Source: Bacteroidales bacterium UBA1208 (GTDB lineage: Bacteria; Bacteroidota; Bacteroidia; Bacteroidales; P3). From it: DNA of 33,738 bases. Position numbers and translations under genes: made by a program. This document shows, piece after piece, positions 23,889 through 32,240 of the stretch. Each line of letters starts with the position of its first letter. The stretch's first letter is position 1. The notes below the pieces were generated by a model, which saw only the letters and a program-made list of their open reading frames with translations, made no database searches and was not told the DNA's origin. The stretch covers positions 7,777 to 41,514 of the forward strand of contig DBXQ01000081.1 in the NCBI GenBank assembly GCA_002309955.1. Reading direction: 5' to 3'.

Positions 23889-26321
23889 TCAGAAAGGATA
23901 GTTGATACCGAAATTCAAGGCTATTTTGTTCCAATTCCAGCGAGACCCGATCCAACGGTTGCCCTCAATGTAGGAGGGGTCGTAGAGTGGCAGGGCAACA
24001 TCGAGACGGAGGGTGGCGATAGAGACATTTGCACGAAGGCCGACACCTACATCTAAGGCCACTGTTTCAAGGAGATAACGAGGATTGAAGGTGTTGTATT
24101 TCCCTATTCCCCAATCTACGTATGACCACACATTACCAAAATCGGCAAATACAGCGCCTTCGAATATGCTGATTATTGGGATGCGTTGTTCAATATTGCA
24201 CACCAGCATGACTTCACCTACTCCGATGGCAAGGTCTTCCATGGAATCGTCCGTAGAGTATAAATACATACCGTAACCACCCAGATGGCGCAATGTCCAG
24301 CCGCGCATAGTGGTAGGGCCACCACCGACAAACATTTTTTCGAATGGTAGGGTGGCGGAATGCCCATATGGAATACCTATACCGGCAAGGGCTCGGAGCA
24401 CAAGCGTATTGTTTTCGCCCCAATAGATATAGCGTTTGTATTCGCCTTCGAAGCGGAAATACTGGTAAGATTGGCTATCGAGGGCGTGATGCAGGTTGAA
24501 CAATGAACTGATACCGTTGAGAAGATTGCCTGCTGTCTCGACAGAGAAGTTGAAATAATCAAAATTGCGTCTCAGACCGATACGTTGATTGGTATAGGTG
24601 TATTCATAATGTGTATTCAGCAGCATATAGTCATAAGACTGGAACATGAGGCGGAGCAAGTCATCTGTAATGGTATGGAGATAATCGTAATATTCGGCAC
24701 CGGAAATGATGTGCGTATATGTGAAGTTAATGGGGAAGAGTTTGTGCTGATGATAACGGCGATGGTTCCATGAATAGCCATAAGAGGTGTTGAAGAGGAT
24801 ACGTTCGAGATTGACGGCTATGGGGGAGCCTTCAATGCTTGGCATGACTGTGTTGCGAAAGATATAACCAGCACTGAAACCAATCAGTGTGTGGGGGCGG
24901 TTGAATTGCGAAGTCATTTGGTTGACAAATGGGAGCAGGAAGTCGGGGAGGTCGAGAGTAAGGTTGACATTGTTCTCAAAGGTGGAAAATGTGTGGCGGA
25001 AATCATTGTTTTTAGAGCCAAACACATTCTTGGGTAAATCGAAAAGCAAGCTTCCTTCAATTTTCAACATTTCGGCACCACCGAAAAGATTGTTGTTCTG
25101 ATAGCCCAACGAGGTTCCCAGTCCCAGATTGCCTGAAGTGAAGAAATTGCCGACATTCTGTGTTATGTCCGACGCATTGGTAAGTTCCAACGAGAGGGAA
25201 AGCCTGTGGCGGGAGCTGTTGAGCATCCTAATCCGGGCATCAAGCAATGCATTACTGTCAGTGCTGAAAGGTGACTCTTCGAAACTGATGTCGACATATT
25301 TAAAATTGTGTAATCCGAAGAGGGCATTGGATGTTAAGCTGGCGAAACGTGGGCGATAGACCTGTCCGCCACGCAACAAGATAGTGCGACAAAGAGTACG
25401 CGGAGACGGGTTGATTTTTTTGTCATAGATAAAATAATAGTCAGTAATGTTGGTATCGCGCCACTGGTATGGATAAACGAGGGTATCGAACCGGCGCTGT
25501 TCTCCGTTAAGAGCGGTAGAGACATTGGGATAAAGATAAATCTTGTCAAGATGATAACGGCGAAGGGTCATGTTCTCCACGGTGTCGCCATTTTGTCTCT
25601 GCGGCAGTCTCAACCTCACGGAAATGCTTAACGATTGGCTGTCGTAGGTGGTGTCCACATAGAAACGCACCATATCAGAACTTGCAAAGTAATAGCCCGA
25701 ATCCTTCAACAGTGAAGCAATACGCGACTGCTCCTGTGTCATTTTCTGCTGATCATAATAGTCACCTTCCTTCAACAACGATTCGGTTTTCCATTTCTTC
25801 ATCATCGCGTCTATGTCGGGTTGACGGCAACCAAAAGTAATGTTGTCAATTTTTCGGCGTCTCGTCGCCGTGATGTTATAACGAGCTATCACGGAACTTG
25901 AACCATAATGAACTGTGTCTGTTGTGACTGTCGAATTAAAACAGCCTTTTGTTTTGAGCAGAGTGGCTATTTGGGCAGCGGTTCGTTGGGCAGCCACAGC
26001 ATCGTATACAACAGGAGCCTCACCTTGATTTCGCCAAAAACGACTCCATCCACTGCTGTCGTTTGGATTGGTGGAACAGTAAAGCCTCATCCTCATGCGC
26101 ATAAACAGAACTCGTTTATTCGGCACCTGATAGTAATACTGCCTGACATTCGAGAGTGCTTCGTCCACTTCGGGCGGAACCTTGGAACTATCGGCCATGA
26201 CGACGTTCACTTCATTGTTGTGAAGCACTTTCTGTCCGGGTTGGAGATATTTTTGCATGCTGCACGAGGCCATACTAAAAGCCAGTGCCACCAGACATAA
26301 TATATGAATTATTTGTTTCAA
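23889..26321 (-). CDS. tamL: TamL: lipoprotein-type BamA/TamA outer-membrane protein
   Basis: 810 residues. Signal with lipobox MASC (lipidated Cys20), then a POTRA-containing periplasmic part (about 25-385) with LKTKGCF, IDNITFG and LLKDSGYYFASSDM segments typical of POTRA repeats. The C-terminal part (about 390-810) is a BamA/TamA-type barrel that contains GGGPTTMRGW near residue 670 (the RGF-like lid motif) and ends ALNFGINYPF. The lipidated TamA variant of Bacteroidota is called TamL. It helps insert or shape outer-membrane proteins or lipids. The start codon is TTG (26321-26319), 1 nt after the waaA stop, so it is translationally coupled. No tamB is present in the window. Confidence 0.9.
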   Translation of the reverse strand: MKQIIHILCLVALAFSMASCSMQKYLQPGQKVLHNNEVNVVMADSSKVPPEVDEALSNVRQYYYQVPNKRVLFMRMRMRLYCSTNPNDSSGWSRFWRNQGEAPVVYDAVAAQRTAAQIATLLKTKGCFNSTVTTDTVHYGSSSVIARYNITATRRRKIDNITFGCRQPDIDAMMKKWKTESLLKEGDYYDQQKMTQEQSRIASLLKDSGYYFASSDMVRFYVDTTYDSQSLSISVRLRLPQRQNGDTVENMTLRRYHLDKIYLYPNVSTALNGEQRRFDTLVYPYQWRDTNITDYYFIYDKKINPSPRTLCRTILLRGGQVYRPRFASLTSNALFGLHNFKYVDISFEESPFSTDSNALLDARIRMLNSSRHRLSLSLELTNASDITQNVGNFFTSGNLGLGTSLGYQNNNLFGGAEMLKIEGSLLFDLPKNVFGSKNNDFRHTFSTFENNVNLTLDLPDFLLPFVNQMTSQFNRPHTLIGFSAGYIFRNTVMPSIEGSPIAVNLERILFNTSYGYSWNHRRYHQHKLFPINFTYTHIISGAEYYDYLHTITDDLLRLMFQSYDYMLLNTHYEYTYTNQRIGLRRNFDYFNFSVETAGNLLNGISSLFNLHHALDSQSYQYFRFEGEYKRYIYWGENNTLVLRALAGIGIPYGHSATLPFEKMFVGGGPTTMRGWTLRHLGGYGMYLYSTDDSMEDLAIGVGEVMLVCNIEQRIPIISIFEGAVFADFGNVWSYVDWGIGKYNTFNPRYLLETVALDVGVGLRANVSIATLRLDVALPLYDPSYIEGNRWIGSRWNWNKIALNFGINYPF

Positions 26322-26322
26322 C

Positions 26323-27591
26323 CTACGCTGTGATATATTTTTTCAAATCCTGATTGACCTTTGCCAAGATAAGCTGTGTAGAGCCAAGATTCTCTTCCAA
26401 ATATTGTTTACACACTTCCGATGCAGTGATATAAATATTGGGGTCGGAGAGAAGACCATCAAGGTGGTGCTGTAGCTGGACATAACTCACATAGCTGAAA
26501 GCTCCGCCTCGGGCTATTAGGTCGCAAGCCTCTTTGAACTTGTGATAATTAGGGCCGAAAACAACTGGTTTGCCAAAGGTGACAGCTTCAAGAATATTAT
26601 GTATTCCTCTTCCGAAACCACCGCCGATGTATGCCACATCGGCATATTGATAAAGTGAAGAAAGCATTCCGATATTGTCAATAACCAATACTCGTGACAT
26701 GGCTTCATCGGCAGAAAGACGAGAGTATCGAATGCAACCATATTTAGAAAATACCGATTCGATATGTTCTAAATGGGTGTCATTAATAACGTGAGGTGCC
26801 AAAATCAAAGTGACATGTTCGCCAGCATGATCCATATAATGTTTCAGGTTGTCCTCATCCGGTTCCCATGAACTGCCTGCCAATATCACCTTGCTATTTG
26901 CGTATTGTGATAAAAAGTCCTCAATCTCAGGAAACCGTTTAGCTCCCTGAGCTATGGTGTGGACACGATCAAAACGGGTATCTCCAGCTATAGAGGTCTG
27001 TGGCACACCATGTTTTTTCAACAACTCCATTGACACCTCGTTCTGTACAAAGAGGTGGGTGAAACTGCGTTGAAGATGTTTCAAAAACCATACACCGTAC
27101 CATTTGAAAAAATACTGGCTGGGACGGAATATTGCCGAAAAGATATATGTTGGAATCTCGCGACGATGCAACTGCTCAAGATAATTGAACCAAAAATCAT
27201 ACTTAGCAAAAAACACCACTGTGGGATGCAATAGGTTGACATAGCGGGCAGCATTGGACGGAGTATCCATCGGCAGATAACTTACAAAATCAGCCTGAGG
27301 GTAGTCTTTGCGAACCTCGTAGCCAGAGGGAGAAAAGAAAGTGACACATATCTTGAAGTCAGGATGTTGCTGACGGAAAGTTTCGAGCACAGGTCGTGCC
27401 TGCTCAAACTCTCCAAGTGACGAGGCATGGAACCACGCCGTTTTTTCTTTGCCCACAGGAGCCACCGCCAAACGCCCAAACGTTCTTTTCCAACCCGCCA
27501 CCATCTGTGCTGCCTTGGGGTTGAAAAGCGATGCCACACGCACCCCCACCGAGTAGCAATGTATTCCAAACGTATACAACACTCGCATCAT
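26323..27591 (-). CDS. waaA: 3-deoxy-D-manno-octulosonic acid transferase
   Basis: 422 residues, normal for WaaA/KdtA. Adds Kdo from CMP-Kdo to lipid A precursor at the inner membrane. Residues 1-22 are a hydrophobic anchor. The catalytic base Glu61 is in HASSLGEFEQARPVLE, and the Bacteroidota-type KYDFWFNYLEQL stands where proteobacteria have ETELWPN. A GDTRFDRV (203-210) and the GGGFGRGIHNILEAVTFGKP block (323-342) bind the nucleotide sugar. The first two codons are both ATG. It starts 41 nt after the upstream barrel-protein gene, and its stop is 1 nt from tamL, so the three belong to one envelope-biogenesis operon. Confidence 0.94.
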   Translation of the reverse strand: MMRVLYTFGIHCYSVGVRVASLFNPKAAQMVAGWKRTFGRLAVAPVGKEKTAWFHASSLGEFEQARPVLETFRQQHPDFKICVTFFSPSGYEVRKDYPQADFVSYLPMDTPSNAARYVNLLHPTVVFFAKYDFWFNYLEQLHRREIPTYIFSAIFRPSQYFFKWYGVWFLKHLQRSFTHLFVQNEVSMELLKKHGVPQTSIAGDTRFDRVHTIAQGAKRFPEIEDFLSQYANSKVILAGSSWEPDEDNLKHYMDHAGEHVTLILAPHVINDTHLEHIESVFSKYGCIRYSRLSADEAMSRVLVIDNIGMLSSLYQYADVAYIGGGFGRGIHNILEAVTFGKPVVFGPNYHKFKEACDLIARGGAFSYVSYVQLQHHLDGLLSDPNIYITASEVCKQYLEENLGSTQLILAKVNQDLKKYITA

Positions 27592-27632
27592 ATTTGAATT
27601 CCTTTCTGCTTCAGTTATTCACAATAATTAAA

Positions 27633-28493
27633 TCAATACAAATAATAGTCATGGTCGGTCTTACCCCGCAAGGGGAACATCCAACATACCTTTATGCTGT
27701 ACAACAGGTCAAAATAACGGTGATTGTCCTTGCCATGCAATCCCAAATACTGGTCTATCTGATATTCACGTGTAGACCAGTTCCAACACTGCGACACCTC
27801 AAATGCAACATAAATGTTGGCCAAGTCGGAACGGGTACTCATAAACCAGTATCCCAATGCCTCGGTCAACATGATGCCATGACGCTGATGGTCATAGAGC
27901 AGTGCATAGTCGTCGGTAAGCTGTGGAGCCTGCTCGCTGTTCACCATGAAAATAGTCTGTTGCCACATATAGCCACCTTTCAGCAGAGCCAAAATACCCG
28001 AATTGGGATTCTTTTTCGGATTCAGCGGGAAAATCTTTCCCACTCCCGCCTTGAAACTCATACCACGGTTATAGCATGTCACATTGGCATCAGTACCGTT
28101 GGAACCCACCACTACACTGTCGCGAGTAAACACATCGCCCATACGCTCAATCCGGTGATTTAAATTATTCGAATTCAAACCGAACCACAAATTTCCTTCT
28201 ATCGATACCAACCAATTGGACTTGAACTTGTACATCGGCTCTATGCCAAACGACAAATAGGGTGGGTCGTAAAGACTGGACATCGTGGCATTCCGACTCC
28301 TTGTCCCGTCCGGTGCCGTCTCAAACGAAAACTGCTTTGAAGGCAGCATCAGTCCTGCATTAAAACCAATAATATGGCACTCCAAAGTATCAATGGTAAG
28401 GTCAACCTGTGCTATCGCCGAACCATTAAAGGCACTCACTAAAAGGACAGACAAAAACCCATAGCGGAATATTTTTCTTCTGATATTCATCAA
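27633..28493 (-). CDS. Predicted small outer-membrane beta-barrel protein, unknown function
   Basis: 286 residues. Signal peptide to about residue 29 (FNGSAIAQ; the first two codons are ATG). The mature part has alternating hydrophobic/polar strands with aromatic girdle residues (FGIEPMYKFKSNWLVSIEGN, GILALLKGGYMWQQTIFMVN, NIYVAFEVSQCWNW, FDLLYSIKVCWMFPLRG) and ends in an aromatic-rich tail DHDYYLY. This fits a 10-12-strand barrel. I recall similar proteins with an R/K-TDxDYYxY end in Bacteroidales but no function. First gene of the waaA-tamL group, with a -7 box (28550-28557) 57 nt upstream. Confidence 0.75.
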   Translation of the reverse strand: MMNIRRKIFRYGFLSVLLVSAFNGSAIAQVDLTIDTLECHIIGFNAGLMLPSKQFSFETAPDGTRSRNATMSSLYDPPYLSFGIEPMYKFKSNWLVSIEGNLWFGLNSNNLNHRIERMGDVFTRDSVVVGSNGTDANVTCYNRGMSFKAGVGKIFPLNPKKNPNSGILALLKGGYMWQQTIFMVNSEQAPQLTDDYALLYDHQRHGIMLTEALGYWFMSTRSDLANIYVAFEVSQCWNWSTREYQIDQYLGLHGKDNHRYFDLLYSIKVCWMFPLRGKTDHDYYLY

Positions 28494-28549
28494 TATTGTA
28501 TTTAGTCAATAACAATTAATCTGCAAAATGGAATCCACATTTCGCGTTG

Positions 28550-28557
28550 CAAAAATA
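28550..28557 (-). promoter_or_regulatory. -7 element (TATTTTTG) for the barrel/waaA/tamL operon
   Basis: TATTTTTG on the minus strand, 57 nt before the ATG at 28493. The -33 box is not convincing. The remaining part of the gap (28558-28781) shows no credible gene, only AT-rich sequence and unremarkable mixed sequence. Confidence 0.55.
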
Positions 28558-28781
28558 CGCAAATTATTTTAGAATAACGAAAAAATAAAGAAAATATTTA
28601 CATTTACTGGGTCGGAAAACATTTTCAAACTTGAACAGCCCGCATCTCGCCATAATCTTCTCTTGAATATAGAAAATCCTGACAATGCACAAACCGCCTG
28701 CCCTCGGAATCTCTTCTTGTGGCAGGCAATAAGACCATGCTCCGTCAGCAGACAACCGACGAAACCTGTTGATTCAAAAAG

Positions 28782-29237
28782 TTAAAATGTAATGGTGAAA
28801 GATTGTGGGGTAGTAGACCAAGTGTTGAAAATAAAAGTGTAGGTGCCGTGCGGTAGATTGGCAATCTGAAAGAAATTATCTGTAAAACAGACACAGTTGG
28901 CAATGTCTCCGTCGTGGGCATATTCGTAGACGGTAATAGTGTTGCCGTCTACCTGTAGGTCCACATCAATACCGCCCGATTCGAAAGCACAGTTCACACA
29001 AAGATTGTGATGGGTTACATAAAGCACTCCGTCATGATAATGGAAATCAGCCGATTCAGTGAAAGTGTAAAGGTCATCTATCTCCTTATTGTCATCCGAC
29101 ATGACCACTGCGTCCATATGACATCCATTGTTTGTGATGTTCTGGACTTTGGCTTTCGAGGTATCTTTTGTACAAGAGCCTATCGCGGCCACACCAACGA
29201 CAAGCATTGCTGCAATCAGAATCAATCCGTGTTTCAT
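28782..29237 (-). CDS. Cys-containing lipoprotein, unknown function
   Basis: 151 residues. Signal with lipobox AIGSC (lipidated Cys22), so it is a lipoprotein. The mature domain is beta-rich (GVLYVTHHNLCVNCAFESGG, IDVDLQVDGNTITVYEY, LPHGTYTFIFNTWSTTPQSF) and ends in FTITF, as in a small Ig-like sandwich. Four further Cys sit as two close pairs, CVNC and NCVC, with another in the NNGCHMD segment. They could hold disulfides or a metal. No family recognised. It is downstream of gcvH but separated by a good terminator (29383-29419). No promoter was found. Confidence 0.72.
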   Translation of the reverse strand: MKHGLILIAAMLVVGVAAIGSCTKDTSKAKVQNITNNGCHMDAVVMSDDNKEIDDLYTFTESADFHYHDGVLYVTHHNLCVNCAFESGGIDVDLQVDGNTITVYEYAHDGDIANCVCFTDNFFQIANLPHGTYTFIFNTWSTTPQSFTITF

Positions 29238-29382
29238 TTTATTCCTATTTTAATACTCAGACATCTTAATATTATGCGGTATTCCCTGTCATCTGAAAAA
29301 GGAGTTAAAATCCGCCTTTCATTGACATGACGTAATCATCAAAGGAATCTTACACCATTTAACATACATTAACAGCACCAAC

Positions 29383-29419
29383 AAAAAGGGGAGCAGTTAC
29401 ATCACAAGTAACTGCCCCC
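29383..29419 (-). terminator. Rho-independent terminator of gcvH
   Basis: On the minus strand: GGGG GCAGTTAC (29419-29408), 7-nt loop, GTAACTGC T CCCC (29400-29388), then TTTTTG. The stem has 12 bp with one bulged base and is followed by a T-run in the minus direction. It lies 28 nt past the gcvH stop (29447). Confidence 0.85.
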
Positions 29420-29446
29420 AATAAGATTGAATTTTCAACTTAATCT

Positions 29447-29824
29447 TTAGGCACCGATTTTAGCGGTGTAGGCGATGTTGTCGAGCAGAGCGTCGATGTC
29501 AGCCATGTTGGCGGGTTTAATCTTGATAATCCAGCCGTCACCATAAGGATCGCTGTTGATAGCGGAAGCATCGTCAAGATTGGTGTTGAACTCAACCACC
29601 TCTGCCTCTACGGGCATAAGGAGGTCTGCCACAGTCTTCACGGCCTCAATGCTGCCGAAAGCCTCGCCAGCACCGATAGTGTCGCCTACGCAATCCACAT
29701 CAACAAAAACGATGTCGCCTAATTCATGCTGTGCATAGTCGGTAATACCTACATAAGCAAATTCGCCTTCTACTCTTACCCATTCGTCATCCTGGGTGTA
29801 CTTTAAATTCTGAGGAATGTTCAT
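29447..29824 (-). CDS. gcvH: Glycine cleavage system H protein
   Basis: 125 residues, standard length. Lipoyl-carrying shuttle of the glycine cleavage complex. The lipoyl lysine is Lys63 in GSIEAVKTVADLLMP. Also present are QDDEWVRVEG, YVGITDYAQHELGDIVFVD and NSDPYGDGWIIKIKP. gcvP, gcvT and lpd are not in the window, so this is a stand-alone copy with its own promoter (29870-29900) and terminator (29383-29419). The gene is divergent from rho. Confidence 0.97.
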   Translation of the reverse strand: MNIPQNLKYTQDDEWVRVEGEFAYVGITDYAQHELGDIVFVDVDCVGDTIGAGEAFGSIEAVKTVADLLMPVEAEVVEFNTNLDDASAINSDPYGDGWIIKIKPANMADIDALLDNIAYTAKIGA

Positions 29825-29869
29825 TGTATGATTGTTTTAAGTGATTGTATTACTATTTAAAATTTTCTG

Positions 29870-29900
29870 CAAAAGTACGCATTTTCGTTTGTTTGACAAA
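29870..29900 (-). promoter_or_regulatory. Bacteroidota-type promoter for gcvH
   Basis: On the minus strand TTTG (29900-29897), 19 nt, then TACTTTTG (29877-29870). The ATG of gcvH is at 29824, giving a leader of about 40 nt. It is a very good consensus match. Confidence 0.8.
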
Positions 29901-29909
29901 ATTTTTTTC

Positions 29910-29937
29910 TTGGATTGAATTTTTTTTTCTATTTTTG
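29910..29937 (+). promoter_or_regulatory. Promoter for rho
   Basis: TTG at 29910-29912, 17 nt, then TATTTTTG (29930-29937) on the plus strand. The leader to the rho ATG at 30062 is about 118 nt, AT-rich and weakly structured, which would leave room for autoregulation (inference). It stands back-to-back with the gcvH promoter. Confidence 0.6.
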
Positions 29938-30061
29938 TGCTGTCAAAAATCGTTCAATTTTGAGTTATTTATTTATTTTAAATACTCATAATCAGAACTT
30001 TCGGTTCCACTTTTTAAAATCGATTTTTTTCTAAAATCATCAAAGCACATACGCTACATTT

Positions 30062-32134
30062 ATGTATAGCAAAACAGAACTTGAAGCCAAGGCTCACATT
30101 GAACTCATCAATATTGCCAAAGAATTAGGCATTCCCAGAGCCACACGCATGGATGCACAAGAACTAATGTATAAAATCATTGCCTTGCAGTCCGAAAACC
30201 CTAAAGCCATCACAAAAGAACAAGAGATGCAGAAAAGCAAAGAACCCGAGGCACGCCCCAAACGCGCCCGTATAAAACCCACGCTCTTGGCCGAATCGTC
30301 ACTATCCAACCCCGAGTTGCATAAGCGTAAAAACCGTGCCCAACAACCTAATAGTACCAACAACAACTCCGCATCCCTATCCCCAAAGGAGTCTTCCTCT
30401 CCCATACATCACGATACTATGGGCATCAATATTGCCGACCTTGAGCTTCCTCTTGTTCCATCCATCCCCGACATCGTGTCACCTACAGGCCGCCTGTTGC
30501 GCACCTCCTCCGACAAATCGCTCCCAATAACCAGAAAAGACCCTGCTCCACAGCCTGTCAGGACCGAAACCACCCACACCGAAGATAACGTCAAGACACC
30601 CGTCGAAAAAGACACCGAGGAGCCTGTAAAACGCAAACGTGGCCGTCCCAAAAAAGTGAAATCCGACGACAACACCAACTCCCCGGAACGACCCAACGAG
30701 GAGATAAAAGAGCCCACTGACTCAAGCCCGATCGGCAAACAACCCACAAGACCCGCCATTCCCGATACTCCCGTCGAGAAGCCTGCCTCCAACGAAACTG
30801 CCGAGCAGCCACTTGCCCAACAACCAGACAACAAAGTCGAACCCGCGACCGAGGGCACTCCCGTGGCCGAACCAAACACCAAAGAACGCTATGTCCGTTT
30901 CGGCAACAAAGGCAAGCATCATCGCCCTTCCGAACCTTATAGCGACGAATTCCTTGCCCAGTTTGGCGTAACACCCACTCCTGCTCCCAAACCCGTAAAA
31001 ACCTATCCCTTCGACACCGAAGGCGTAGTGGAAGCTGAAGGCGTTCTCGAACTGGCTCCCGACGGTTTTGGTTTTCTCCGCTCTTCCGACTACAACTATC
31101 TTGCTTCGCCCGACGACGTATTCGTATCGGCAACCATGGTCCACAACTATGGTCTGAAATCTGGCGACACTGTGAGCGGCATGATTCGTCCCCCGAAGGA
31201 GAACGATAAATACTTCGTCATGGTGAAAATACAGCAAATCAATGGCCTTTCACCCGACCGCATACGCGACCGCGTCCCCTTCGAATCGCTCACCCCGCTC
31301 TTCCCCAACGAGAAATTCAAGCTCACTGGCCATCCCCAGCAAACCCTCTCCACCCGCATCATCGACATGTTCACCCCCATCGGAAAAGGACAACGTGGAC
31401 TCATTGTCGCCCAACCTAAGACGGGTAAGACAACCCTGCTGAAAGAAGTGGCCAACGCCATTGCCTACAACCATCCCGAAGTGTACCTCATGGTACTGCT
31501 CATTGACGAACGTCCCGAGGAGGTCACCGATATGCAGCGCAGTGTAAAAGCCGAAGTCATTGCCTCTACATTCGACGAACCCGCCGACCGCCATGTCCGC
31601 ATCGCCAATATCGTACTCGAAAAAGCCAAACGCATGACCGAATGCGGGCACGATGTAGTAATCGTACTCGACTCCATCACCCGTCTGGCACGTGCCTACA
31701 ACACCGTCCAGCCCGCCTCGGGAAAAGTCCTTTCCGGCGGTGTCGAGGCCAACGCCCTGCAGAAACCCAAACGTTTCTTTGGCGCCGCCCGTAATATCGA
31801 AAACGGTGGCTCGCTCACCATCATTGCCACCGCCCTCACCGAAACAGGCAGCAAAATGGACGACGTCATTTTCGAAGAATTCAAAGGCACCGGCAACATG
31901 GAGCTGCAACTCGACCGAAAAATGGCCAACAAACGCCTCTATCCCGCCATCGACTTAGTGGCCTCGAGCACCCGCCGCGACGACCTTCTGGTTCCCAAAA
32001 ACCTTCTCAGCCGCACCTTGGTACTCCGCAACCAACTCACCGACATGACCCCTGTCGAAGCCATGGAATTCCTCCAGAAAAACATGGCACACACCATCAG
32101 CAACGAAGAATTCCTGCTGACAATGGACAAATAA
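30062..32134 (+). CDS. rho: Transcription termination factor Rho with long disordered insertion
   Basis: 690 residues against about 420 in E. coli. Rho N-terminal helical domain at about 3-45 (KAHIELINIAKELGI). Residues 50-320 are a low-complexity segment rich in Pro, Glu, Lys, Ser, Thr and Asn, with an AT-hook-like RKRGRPKK at 191-198. The RNA-binding OB domain follows at 321-395 (EGVLELAPDGFGFLRSSDYN). The ATPase core has Walker A GLIVAQPKTGKTTLL (446-460), Walker B VVIVLD (532-537) and the terminal region VPKNLLSRTLVLRNQL. An ATP-driven RNA translocase ends transcription. The insertion is a known trait of Bacteroidota Rho, reported for Bacteroides to drive phase separation (from memory). 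Confidence 0.97.
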   Translation: MYSKTELEAKAHIELINIAKELGIPRATRMDAQELMYKIIALQSENPKAITKEQEMQKSKEPEARPKRARIKPTLLAESSLSNPELHKRKNRAQQPNSTNNNSASLSPKESSSPIHHDTMGINIADLELPLVPSIPDIVSPTGRLLRTSSDKSLPITRKDPAPQPVRTETTHTEDNVKTPVEKDTEEPVKRKRGRPKKVKSDDNTNSPERPNEEIKEPTDSSPIGKQPTRPAIPDTPVEKPASNETAEQPLAQQPDNKVEPATEGTPVAEPNTKERYVRFGNKGKHHRPSEPYSDEFLAQFGVTPTPAPKPVKTYPFDTEGVVEAEGVLELAPDGFGFLRSSDYNYLASPDDVFVSATMVHNYGLKSGDTVSGMIRPPKENDKYFVMVKIQQINGLSPDRIRDRVPFESLTPLFPNEKFKLTGHPQQTLSTRIIDMFTPIGKGQRGLIVAQPKTGKTTLLKEVANAIAYNHPEVYLMVLLIDERPEEVTDMQRSVKAEVIASTFDEPADRHVRIANIVLEKAKRMTECGHDVVIVLDSITRLARAYNTVQPASGKVLSGGVEANALQKPKRFFGAARNIENGGSLTIIATALTETGSKMDDVIFEEFKGTGNMELQLDRKMANKRLYPAIDLVASSTRRDDLLVPKNLLSRTLVLRNQLTDMTPVEAMEFLQKNMAHTISNEEFLLTMDK

Positions 32135-32152
32135 TAAAGTAAAACTGAGAAC

Positions 32153-32218
32153 TAAAAACTAAAAGGCCTGTCGATTCATTAGTATCGCCCATACAGTAAT
32201 CCAGCCTTTTAGTTTTTA
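32153..32218. terminator. 15-bp perfect hairpin with large loop, downstream of rho
   Basis: Arms TAAAAACTAAAAGGC (32153-32167) and its exact complement GCCTTTTAGTTTTTA (32204-32218), with a 36-nt loop that itself contains short stems (CTGT/ACAG and CGAT/ATCG). The left arm is extended by AACTAAAA repeats. It lies 19 nt past the rho stop (32134) and 22 nt before the next gene. Possibly a terminator, although the 3' tail CTTAATAAA is not a T-run. It resembles the other repeat-armed hairpins in the window. Confidence 0.6.
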
Positions 32219-32240
32219 CTTAATAAATTCGTAGTTTATC

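Noticed and set aside
28564..28755. 63-codon minus-strand frame between two genes
   Set aside because: Low-quality composition, no signal or domain, and it overlaps the region upstream of the -7 box at 28550-28557.
31250..31909. 219-codon open frame on the minus strand opposite rho
   Set aside because: Antisense to the Rho ATPase core. The peptide is Gly/Phe/Val/His-rich and resembles no protein.
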